From Porphyrobacter sp. SLTP (GTDB lineage: Bacteria; Pseudomonadota; Alphaproteobacteria; Sphingomonadales; Sphingomonadaceae), in assembly GCF_009905735.1 (NCBI RefSeq), contig NZ_JAAALE010000020.1:1-60268 (forward strand): a stretch of 60,268 nucleotides of DNA. The letters are read 5' to 3'. Both the position numbers and the translations under genes were made by a program. This document shows positions 35,876-43,062 of the stretch, piece by piece (the first letter of the stretch is position 1; each line of letters starts with the position of its first letter). The notes below the pieces were generated by a model. That model did not search any database. It saw nothing but the letters and a program-made list of their open reading frames with translations, and was not told the DNA's origin.

Positions 35876-36195
35876 AAGGCTTTTCCAACGAACATCATGC
35901 ACAAACGAAAACCGACCCGCGCACATCCGAAGATGTGGGGGTCGGCCGTGTTGAGCGTGTGCTAGCGTCAGGAATCCAACTTTGCAATCAAAACTTGCAA
36001 CCCCGTGTCAGCTCCCGGCCACTCTAGAGTGCGGCACAGCAGAGAACGTGTTTTCATGAGCTATAGGGGGATGACCAAAGCTCTATGGTTGCCCAGACGT
36101 AAACCGGTCCAATTCCTGCATTCAAATGCTAACACCGTTTTTCTCGCGCGCGCGAGGGGCTTGCGACCAACGTTTGTTCCATTCATGTTCTGCCA
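35876..36195. other. intergenic region of the island, no supported gene
   Basis: About 320 nt between the divergent abi gene and the 97-residue gene. It is AT-rich near 35,980-36,000 and probably holds the abi promoter. A 64-codon open frame at 36005-36199 has no protein-like features. No repeat of the rep gene is visible here. Confidence 0.5.
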
Positions 36196-36489
36196 ATGAC
36201 GCAGCATTCGATTCGGCAGGCGAAGCGGGACGAATTGGCCTTTCCGGTCCGGGTAAAAATCCGCGTGCCGGATACAGGACTTGGGACCATGCTCGATAGA
36301 ATGATGGCTTGGCTTAGGGCGAATGTCCCAGCCGCGAATTTTGCCTGCCACAGTGCGCCCGGCTTGGCTTGCAGCACGGCGGCATTCTATTTTCGCAATG
36401 TCGAAACAGCTCAGGCGTTCGTGAGCGCGTTCCCAGATGCGGACCTTGCCGATGGCTTGGCTTCTCCGGCATACAGCAGGGCAAGGTAA
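36196..36489 (+). CDS. conserved small protein of unknown function
   Basis: A 97-residue protein. The pattern ELAFPVRVKIRVPDTGLGTMLDRMMAWL then FYFRNVETAQAFVSAFPDADLADG looks like a compact alpha/beta domain that I believe is widespread in alphaproteobacterial islands. No ribosome-binding site is obvious. Function unknown. Confidence 0.6.
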   Translation: MTQHSIRQAKRDELAFPVRVKIRVPDTGLGTMLDRMMAWLRANVPAANFACHSAPGLACSTAAFYFRNVETAQAFVSAFPDADLADGLASPAYSRAR

Positions 36490-36538
36490 CGGCATGGGTG
36501 AGCGGGGTATTGAGGCTTGCTGACATTGGGGGCGCACC

Positions 36539-36913
36539 ATGATTGAACTAATGTTTGCGCTCGCCCTTGTGGTGGATGAGCCGAGCTTTCCGATCTGCGG
36601 CAAAGGGAGGCGCGTTACATGCGTGGTGGACGGGGACACCTTCTGGCATAACCGCATCAAATACCGGCTGGCGGACATAGACGCGCCAGAGGTAAACAAA
36701 CCGCGATGCACGGCAGAAGCAAGGCTGGGACAGGCGGCGACTTATCGCCTAGCCGCTTTGATGAACGCCGGGCGTTTCGAGCTGCATTCGCAAGGGGTGG
36801 ACCGCTACGGGCGAACGCTGGTGAAGGTGACGCGTTCAGGGCGCTCGATAGGTGCGCAATTGGTTGGCGAGGGGCTTGCCGTGCGTTGGGGCGACAGGGG
36901 GCGATGGTGCTGA
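36539..36913 (+). CDS. thermonuclease (SNase-like) family nuclease
   Basis: A 124-residue SNase/OB-fold nuclease. VDGDTFWHNRIKYRLADIDAPE contains the Ca2+ ligands and the first active-site Arg (R43) and Glu (E51). DRYGRTLVKV gives the third key Arg (R92). The N-terminus MIELMFALALVVDEP is hydrophobic and may be a short signal. SNase-like proteins cut DNA or RNA outside the cytoplasm or in defence islands. It overlaps the next gene by 10 nt. Confidence 0.88.
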   Translation: MIELMFALALVVDEPSFPICGKGRRVTCVVDGDTFWHNRIKYRLADIDAPEVNKPRCTAEARLGQAATYRLAALMNAGRFELHSQGVDRYGRTLVKVTRSGRSIGAQLVGEGLAVRWGDRGRWC

Positions 36914-37305
36914 TTTCTGGAACAACAAGCTTGCGCATCCTACCGGTGCTTTTCGCCGGGGTGCTATCTATTCAAGGTGAGCCGCTAAAGGCGGGAGTGA
37001 GTTTTGCCACGGCAGGCGACGTTTTGCAGAGCTGCGATGTAGACGAGGCGCACGTCAATCGCCTGATTTGCAACGGCTACATACGGGGCATTCTTGGCCG
37101 TGACCGGCTAGCGGGGTGGGCTGATCCAGAACTGGCCTACGTGTGTGAGCTTCCGCAAGGAGTTTCAATCGGCCAGCTTATCGCGGTGGTCATCAAGCAC
37201 ATCAAAGCGCGTCCAGAGATATGGCACGTTGAAGGCACTGGGGTAGCTTTGACTGCCATTAAGGATGCATTCTGCAACCAAAGCGAAGCCACGTTCCAGC
37301 GATAG
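36904..37305 (+). CDS. Rap1a/Tai-like exported protein
   Basis: A 133-residue protein with a hydrophobic leader (TSLRILPVLFAGVLSIQG) and four cysteines spaced as in the Rap1a/Tai immunity family (LQSC, ICNGYIRG, YVCELP, DAFC). Members of that family inhibit type VI secretion peptidoglycan amidases, but many homologues stand alone. It overlaps the SNase gene by 10 nt, so the two are translated together. The link between a nuclease and a Rap1a-like protein is unexplained. Confidence 0.7.
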   Translation: MVLISGTTSLRILPVLFAGVLSIQGEPLKAGVSFATAGDVLQSCDVDEAHVNRLICNGYIRGILGRDRLAGWADPELAYVCELPQGVSIGQLIAVVIKHIKARPEIWHVEGTGVALTAIKDAFCNQSEATFQR

Positions 37306-37400
37306 AGTTGAGCAAGGTGTGGTAAGATTTGTGGGAATAGCACTTATTTCTGTAAGAAAATGATATTTTAATCAGATCTATAAGGTATTTTCTGGGCGGA

Positions 37401-37414
37401 CTCCTGCTCCGCCA
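37401..37414 (+). repeat. attR: right 14-bp direct repeat of the island
   Basis: CTCCTGCTCCGCCA is identical to the tRNA-Ser 3' end at 29046-29059. The preceding bases (GGGCGGA) no longer match the tRNA, as expected for the right end of an element inserted at the tRNA 3' end. Confidence 0.9.
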
Positions 37415-37537
37415 ACCCTTTGGGACAAACTTTCACCCGCTACGCAAAAGTGCGCTTCGGAGAAAAGGCCAGAAAAGGCAATGTCCTGTCACAGTCCAGC
37501 CGTCAGTTCGGCTCTGTCTCGTCTAGCGTGAGATACG

Positions 37538-38041
37538 ATGGCAAACGACCACGACAGTCTGTTCTTCGTTGTCCGCAAGGGAGAGGTGTGGGCTTGCTGG
37601 CTGGACGCTAAATCTCCGATCAAGCTCGGTGCGGCTGATGTGGTGATGCCAGCAATGAGGGAGCTGCTTTCCGAACAAGATTCCTCCGCGACCAACCAGA
37701 CGGATGCAACGATACCTGCAGGTCCACAAGCGGAGGCGGAACGGCCGATCATCGAACGGTCGGCCGAGCGGCATGACGTATCCATCATTGGCCGGCTTCG
37801 AACCGCCAAGGGCGCCAGCACCGTTACAATTCATGATCTTTCGAAGGACGGATGCCAGATATACGATGAACTCGGCCTGCATTCACAAGGGGATCGGGTG
37901 ACGATCCGCATCGGATCGATCGGCCCTATTGGTGCGACCGTCATGTGGAGCAAAAACAGGCGCCTCGGCGTACGCTTCGAGCATGCGCTGCACGCTTATG
38001 TGGTCGATCATATCCGGTCATCTATGGATATCCGGAGCTAG
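37538..38041 (+). CDS. PilZ-domain protein with an extra N-terminal domain
   Basis: A 167-residue protein. The C-terminal PilZ-like barrel (about 72-160) has the DLSKDGCQI motif (DxSxxG) and RRLGVRFEHAL. The usual RxxxR c-di-GMP-binding arginines are not clear (ERHDVSIIGRLR), so binding may be weak or absent. The first 55 residues (FFVVRKGEVWACWLDAKSP) form an unassigned domain. It is the first chromosomal gene after attR. Confidence 0.75.
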   Translation: MANDHDSLFFVVRKGEVWACWLDAKSPIKLGAADVVMPAMRELLSEQDSSATNQTDATIPAGPQAEAERPIIERSAERHDVSIIGRLRTAKGASTVTIHDLSKDGCQIYDELGLHSQGDRVTIRIGSIGPIGATVMWSKNRRLGVRFEHALHAYVVDHIRSSMDIRS

Positions 38042-38287
38042 ATCACGGGCGCATAGAAAGCATCGGATTTTCAGAGCGTTCGGGTGCGACGCAGGTTGAC
38101 CGGATGCGCTGATTTTCGCCTGTCTCTGTGGTTTTTCGCGACCACAAGATGCTGACTTGCAACAACAATGTCTGCCTTACGAGCAGGTCGGGCTATGCTG
38201 AGGCAAAGCGTCCTCGTCATAATGGCAGGTTGATAATGTAATATAGATTAGTTAACGCGACGAACGTCTTTCGGAGGTTCGGTCGTC

Positions 38288-38434
38288 ATGGCCACTATCG
38301 CCCCGCATCTTGCGACAAGTGCCAGGCCCAGATCCAGATCCCGCGTAACGCGCCTCCCTCATGGTTCGGGCATCATGATCGCGATCGCTTTCAGCACGAT
38401 CTTCTGGCTTGGCGTGCTGGTTCTTGTTTTCTGA
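38288..38434 (+). CDS. 48-residue small membrane protein
   Basis: An open frame of 49 codons starting at ATG 38288 behind CGGAGGT (about 9-10 nt spacing). The N-terminal half is basic and polar (MATIAPHLATSARPRSRSR); the C-terminal half is a single transmembrane helix (IMIAIAFSTIFWLGVLVLVF) ending at the stop. The ribosome-binding site and the clean helix support a real gene. Similar peptides sit near exopolysaccharide genes in sphingomonads, to my memory. Confidence 0.55.
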   Translation: MATIAPHLATSARPRSRSRVTRLPHGSGIMIAIAFSTIFWLGVLVLVF

Positions 38435-38774
38435 CACAGGCTACCTGCGCTGCAAGATGAACAGTCCTCATTGGCGTTGCATCCAACCCTGTTGTTGACC
38501 ATGCGGCGATCTAGCCACTGACAACGGGTAGAAATGTCACCCTCTGCTTGTCCCGGCAATTGGGGAAAGCACCCCTCCGAACCATAATGACACCGTCGAT
38601 CCCAGCGCGCATTCGACAACGTCCGCCGGCTTCAGGATCGCAGCATCTCGGGAAGCGCGTAGGCACAGCCTTGAGTTATGGGCAGCGCATTGTTGCAGCT
38701 GCAGGTGCTCTGCGGCACTATCCTCCTCTTAGGTCCCGCCTGGGATAGGTTGGCATGTTTGGAGGGGACGCCAC
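38435..38774. other. non-coding stretch, no supported feature
   Basis: About 340 nt between the small membrane protein and the alginate-lyase-family gene. No open frame with protein character, no clear hairpin, and no direct repeat were seen. Confidence 0.5.
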
Positions 38775-39932
38775 GTGTCATCGCATTCTCACGACAAGGC
38801 GAGGATGCGCGGCATAGTTGCACGCATCGGGTGTGCTTCAATCGCGCTGCTGTTGTTGGTCCAGCCCATCGGTGCACGGGCGGATGGGGGCTTCGTCCAC
38901 CCCGGCGCCATGAACAGTGCCGAGCGTCTCGACCATATTGCGGCGCAAGTCATGCTTGGCCGGGAACCGTGGACCAGCGCTCTGCACGAGGTGTCGGACC
39001 TCGCGGTTCCGCAGATGACCGCGATCGGGGACATCGACCCGCGCGTTGATGCGGAGGCCGAAGCGTCCAAGCGCCTTGCGATCAGTACTTATGCCCATGC
39101 GCTTGTCTGGCGCCTAACCGCATCGGAGCGGCATGGCCGGGAGGCGCTTCGTCTGATTGATGGTTGGGCTGGGTTCTCCGGTTTCACTGGCGGGACCGAT
39201 CAGGACAAGCTGCAAGCTGGGTGGCTCGGGTCCTTGCTGGGGGAGGCTGCGGAGATCATGCGGCAACATCCGCGTTGGTCAGCGCGCCGGACAACGGCCT
39301 TGCAGGCGATGTTCCGGCGCAGCTTCTACCCGCATCTGATGCAGGCCAGCGCTTGGAACGGCAATGTCGATCTGACCCAGGTTAACGCCTTGCTCGCCAT
39401 CGCGGTTTTCAACGAAGACCGCGCCGCATTCGATTTGGGCGTCGCGCGACTGGAACGGCGCAGCGCGGCCTATTTCTATCTGCAATCAGACAGCATGCCG
39501 CCCCCGATTGATGGCGATGGCGGCAATATCAGTGCCTTCTGGTCGCACCCCGTGCGCTGGGTTGACGGGCTGACGCAGGAAACCTGCCGCGACAATGGTC
39601 ATCATGCGCAATATGCGCTCGCGTCCGCCTTGCATTCAGCTGAGATTGCCTGGAACCAAGGCGTTGATGTCTATGCCCGGCAGGCGAGCCGCTATGTTGC
39701 GGCCATGGAGCTTTTGTCGCAGCAACTGCTGACCGGCGACATGCAGGGGATCTGCACCAATCCGTTGGCGACCGAGCGCGTCTTCGATACCTTCGAGGTT
39801 GGTTTCCATCACTTCCATCATCGCATGGGGCTGCAACTGCCCCACAGCCAGCAGCTGATTATCGAGCGGGTCAGACCGCGCGGCGTGTCCGACTGGAATA
39901 TCTTTCACGAGACTTTGACCCACGCCGATTAG
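38775..39932 (+). CDS. alginate lyase family protein (PF05426-type)
   Basis: A 385-residue exported protein. A signal peptide runs to about residue 36 (ALLLLVQPIGARA). The (alpha/alpha)-toroid domain has NGNVDLTQVNALLAIAVFNED and ETCRDNGHHAQYALASALH, the core motifs of the alginate-lyase family. These enzymes cleave uronic-acid polysaccharides by beta-elimination. The GTG at 38775 follows GGAGGGG; ATG 38805 would shorten it by ten residues. Its substrate (alginate or an own-made exopolysaccharide) is unknown. Confidence 0.8.
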   Translation: MSSHSHDKARMRGIVARIGCASIALLLLVQPIGARADGGFVHPGAMNSAERLDHIAAQVMLGREPWTSALHEVSDLAVPQMTAIGDIDPRVDAEAEASKRLAISTYAHALVWRLTASERHGREALRLIDGWAGFSGFTGGTDQDKLQAGWLGSLLGEAAEIMRQHPRWSARRTTALQAMFRRSFYPHLMQASAWNGNVDLTQVNALLAIAVFNEDRAAFDLGVARLERRSAAYFYLQSDSMPPPIDGDGGNISAFWSHPVRWVDGLTQETCRDNGHHAQYALASALHSAEIAWNQGVDVYARQASRYVAAMELLSQQLLTGDMQGICTNPLATERVFDTFEVGFHHFHHRMGLQLPHSQQLIIERVRPRGVSDWNIFHETLTHAD

Positions 39933-40126
39933 GTGAGAGGCAATTTTTATGGCCTTCGAGCTTGGCCCAGCTTTCCGCCATGCGATTATTCATTTGCCAT
40001 TTGCGTGTCTCGCCGGACAAGAGGCTACACGGTATCATTATCCAGTGCCAATGGCGCGACGGGTAAAGGGGGCGGTATCGGCTTGTGCCACGAGCGTGCG
40101 CGTGGGCCGAGGTTTGGGGGGTAATC

Positions 40127-41155
40127 GTGCAGGAAGGCATTCTCATTCTCAGGTTGATCGGTTGTTTGGCATTGCCGCTGACGATCATGATTTCCTCGGC
40201 CGCATCGGCGCGCGAGCCGATCATCGACATGCACGTCCATGCGCTCGCCGCTGACGATCAGGGCCCGCCGCCAATGGCGATGTGCGTTCCCATCGACCCT
40301 ATGCCGACCTGGGACACCGGCCTGCCGACGATCGCTAACTTCATCACTCCCTTCAAGAACCCGCCTTGCGCTGACCCGATCTGGTCGCCCGAAACCACCG
40401 AAGAAGTCATGCGCCGATCACTCGACGTGATGGAGCGTAACAACGTCATCGGCGTGGTGAGCGGGCGGGTCAAAATCCTGTCGGCGTGGGCCGCTGCCGC
40501 GCCTGATCGCGTGATGCCGAGCCTCACCCCCGATCTTCCCATCCCCGACGATTTCGCGACGGAACTCGGCCAGCTCAAGCAGGATGGGCGCATCGCGGTG
40601 CTGGGCGAACTCGGCTTCCAATATGAAGGCATCGCTCCCGATGACCCGCGGCTTGAGCCGCTATGGGCCGCTGCCGAAGCCAACGACATTCCGGTGGCGA
40701 TCCACATGGGGCCGGGGCCTCCGGGCATCGCCTACATGCCGGGCATGGGCTACCGCGCGCGGCTGTCGAGCCCGTTGCTGCTGGAAGATGTGCTGGTGCG
40801 CCACCCCAAGCTGCGCGTGAATGTCATGCACGCCGGTTTCCCGATGCTCGATGACACGCTGGCGCTGCTTTACGCGCATCCGCAGGTCTATCTCGATACC
40901 GGCGTGATTGTTTACACACAGCCGCGCCCCGCGTTCTACCGCTACCTTGGCGCGCTGGTCGATGCAGGCTTTGGCAAGCGCATCATGTTCGGCTCCGACC
41001 AGATGGTTTGGCCGGAAACGATGGAGCGCGGCATCGCGGTGATCGAAGACGCGCCGTTCCTCACCGCTGATCAGAAACGCGACATCCTCTACAACAATGC
41101 AGCGCGCTTCCTGAAACTCGACGAAGCGACCATCGCCCGCCATCACGCAATGTAG
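40127..41155 (+). CDS. exported amidohydrolase family protein (Amidohydro_2)
   Basis: A 342-residue TIM-barrel metal-dependent hydrolase. The HxH metal motif is in IIDMHVHALA, with further ligands likely in IHMGPG, MHAGFP and FGSDQMVWP (the Asp). A signal peptide (RLIGCLALPLTIMISSAASA) precedes it. The GTG at 40127 is preceded by a run of G. Amidohydro_2 proteins include decarboxylases and lactonases. No substrate can be named. Confidence 0.82.
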   Translation: MQEGILILRLIGCLALPLTIMISSAASAREPIIDMHVHALAADDQGPPPMAMCVPIDPMPTWDTGLPTIANFITPFKNPPCADPIWSPETTEEVMRRSLDVMERNNVIGVVSGRVKILSAWAAAAPDRVMPSLTPDLPIPDDFATELGQLKQDGRIAVLGELGFQYEGIAPDDPRLEPLWAAAEANDIPVAIHMGPGPPGIAYMPGMGYRARLSSPLLLEDVLVRHPKLRVNVMHAGFPMLDDTLALLYAHPQVYLDTGVIVYTQPRPAFYRYLGALVDAGFGKRIMFGSDQMVWPETMERGIAVIEDAPFLTADQKRDILYNNAARFLKLDEATIARHHAM

Positions 41156-41398
41156 GCGCCCGCTTAATCCTTGCTGCACTTGAGCATCGCCTTGAGTTTG
41201 ACGCGGGCTGAATCTGGTCCGGTCGTCGCTGTGTCACGCGGGTCGGCAAGTTTCCACCCAGGTGCGGTCATAAGTGGCCCTGAAAGCGGCTTGTCGGCTT
41301 AAGCCGTTTGGTCGCCTAAAGCTGACATTCTCAAATCGACGCCAATGCCGCCATTCGCATAAGACCGTTGCGAATGGCGGCAGACCGGGTGCGGCGTC

Positions 41399-43051
41399 TC
41401 ACTTGTGGATGAATGCAGTGCCTGATTGTTCCTCCCGCCCCTGGCCATCACGGCGCACGCGAAGGCGGCGGACGAGGTCCATCCGCAACCCCAGCACCGC
41501 CATGAAGCCGATCAGCGCGATGGCGAAGGCACCGACCAGCACGTTCTGCGCGAGCCGCCCGACCGGGAAGAGGAAGTTCCACTTATGGATGAAGCTGAAC
41601 ACCAAGCGCTCGGGCTTCTCTCTATCGGCCACACGATCAACCAGCACGCCTGCGCCGGTATCCACGAACAGGCTGGCGCTGATCGGCGCCCCATAGTCGA
41701 CCCGCCACACCGGCAGACGCTTGTTGCGGAAGTCGTATTCGTGGCTGAAGCGGGTGACCAGCTCCACCCCTGTCACGGCACTGTCGGGCGCGCCGGTGAA
41801 GCGCCGGGCGATGGCGCGGGCGAGGTCTTTGTCCCCTGATGCCACCAACTTGCCGGTCGCCGCTTCGAGGTAGATCGCCGGGCCATCCGGCTTGATCCCG
41901 GCGAACCGTGCCTCGCGGATTTCAGCGTCGGTGGTCGGCACCTTGGCCGCAGCCTGTGCGGCCATCATTGCCGCATGATCGTGCCCTTCCATGCCATGTT
42001 CCGCTGGAGCCTTGGCCGGGCCATGGTCATGCTCGCCTCTGCCCATGCTGCCCTTGGGCGGCGCAAGGCCGATGCGATAGAGCGGCTGGCCCGCCGCCCC
42101 CTCGACCAAGGCGACCGAGGCGATATCGCGCTCCTTGGCGATCAGCGACCAGTCGGCCTCGATCGGCCACTTCCCGCTCGCGACATTCACCGGCTTGCCC
42201 ATCGCGAGATTGCTCTGCGGCGGAACCATGGCCGACTGGATCAGGTGGTAGATCCCCGAAGCCGAGAACATGATCAGCGGCAGCGCCAGAACATAGCCCG
42301 CGATCCGGTGCCAGCCCCGCGCGCCCGGCAGGCGCTTCTTGCGACGCACCGTCACCAGCATGGCAATCCCGGTGAGGCCGAGCGCCAGCAGGCTCCCGAC
42401 CATCAGAGCGATCACTACCACTCGCAGCCAGTCCATCCCCGGCGGCACCCACTCCCATGTATGCAGCGCGCGGAACACCGATTGCAGGCGGTTCTTGGTG
42501 GTGTTGTTCACCGCTGCCAGACTGGAAGTCTCCGTGTGGACGTAGGCGGTTAACCCGTCGTCCCCAGAGAATTCCAACTTCCACACCGGGAGCAGGCGAT
42601 TGACCCACGGATAGTCAGCATCAAACTCCGTTTGGAGCTTGGCCGAGGTTATCGCGCGGTCCGTGGCGAGGTAATGCCGGGCGAGAAACTCGGCCTGCGC
42701 CCGGTCACCGCCTGCGACCTCGCTCCCATTGTCGGGGCGGAAGTAGCGCCGCGCGGTCAGTGGATCGCCGGTCACCTGCCACAGCACGCCGCCACCTGCG
42801 GCGGGAACGGTTTTCACCGCCACCGCCTCACCGATACCCTGCTGCGCCAAAGTCTCTGCAATCGGCCGCGCCCCTTCGAGTTCGACCGACGCAGCAGGCG
42901 GCATGAACTGTGCCTGCTGCGGGCCGAACAGGACCATCGCAATATGGGTGAGGCCGGAGAGGCCCCACACCAGGAGGCTGATCCCGCCGATCAGCCCCAG
43001 CCACTGGTGCTTGGAGTATGACCAGCGCGCGGTCTTGGTCTTCACGCTCAT
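41399..43051 (-). CDS. PepSY-TM domain protein with His-rich loop
   Basis: A 550-residue inner-membrane protein. There are four likely membrane spans (WLGLIGGISLLVWGLSGL; VVVIALMVGSLLALGLTGI; IAGYVLALPLIMFSASGI; VLVGAFAIALIGFMAVLGL) and PepSY repeats. A periplasmic loop is rich in His (GEHDHG ... AEHGMEGHDHAAMM), suggesting metal binding. PepSY-TM proteins are commonly encoded beside TonB receptors and help move or reduce metals in the periplasm. It lies 11 nt after the TonB receptor gene, so they share an operon. Confidence 0.88.
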   Translation of the reverse strand: MSVKTKTARWSYSKHQWLGLIGGISLLVWGLSGLTHIAMVLFGPQQAQFMPPAASVELEGARPIAETLAQQGIGEAVAVKTVPAAGGGVLWQVTGDPLTARRYFRPDNGSEVAGGDRAQAEFLARHYLATDRAITSAKLQTEFDADYPWVNRLLPVWKLEFSGDDGLTAYVHTETSSLAAVNNTTKNRLQSVFRALHTWEWVPPGMDWLRVVVIALMVGSLLALGLTGIAMLVTVRRKKRLPGARGWHRIAGYVLALPLIMFSASGIYHLIQSAMVPPQSNLAMGKPVNVASGKWPIEADWSLIAKERDIASVALVEGAAGQPLYRIGLAPPKGSMGRGEHDHGPAKAPAEHGMEGHDHAAMMAAQAAAKVPTTDAEIREARFAGIKPDGPAIYLEAATGKLVASGDKDLARAIARRFTGAPDSAVTGVELVTRFSHEYDFRNKRLPVWRVDYGAPISASLFVDTGAGVLVDRVADREKPERLVFSFIHKWNFLFPVGRLAQNVLVGAFAIALIGFMAVLGLRMDLVRRLRVRRDGQGREEQSGTAFIHK

Positions 43052-43062
43052 CGCAGCCTCCC

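Larger units (their letters stand above)
29060..37414. mobile_element. tRNA-Ser integrative island, satellite-like (integrase, AlpA, HUH Rep, Abi)
   Basis: Bounded by the 14-bp repeats at the tRNA end and at 37401-37414. The 8.36-kb segment carries a P4-type integrase, an unknown protein and an AlpA-like regulator. A winged-helix-like protein, a PC4-like protein and an HUH-type Rep follow, then cargo: OM barrel, exported protein, Abi_2, a conserved small protein, SNase and a Rap1a-like protein. No capsid, tail, terminase or conjugation genes are seen. Base composition in parts (30.4-31.1 and 34.1-36.0 kb) is more AT-rich than the flanks. The gene set resembles phage-inducible chromosomal islands and similar small satellites. 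That classification is inference; the boundaries are read directly. Confidence 0.85.

Noticed and set aside
36005..36199. 64-codon frame in the island
   Set aside because: No ribosome-binding site, random composition, overlaps the 97-residue gene.
37305..37400. second tRNA near attR
   Set aside because: Only the last 14 bases of tRNA-Ser are present; there is no anticodon arm.
37415..37537. possible riboswitch before the PilZ gene
   Set aside because: The leader has no recognisable c-di-GMP or other riboswitch core.
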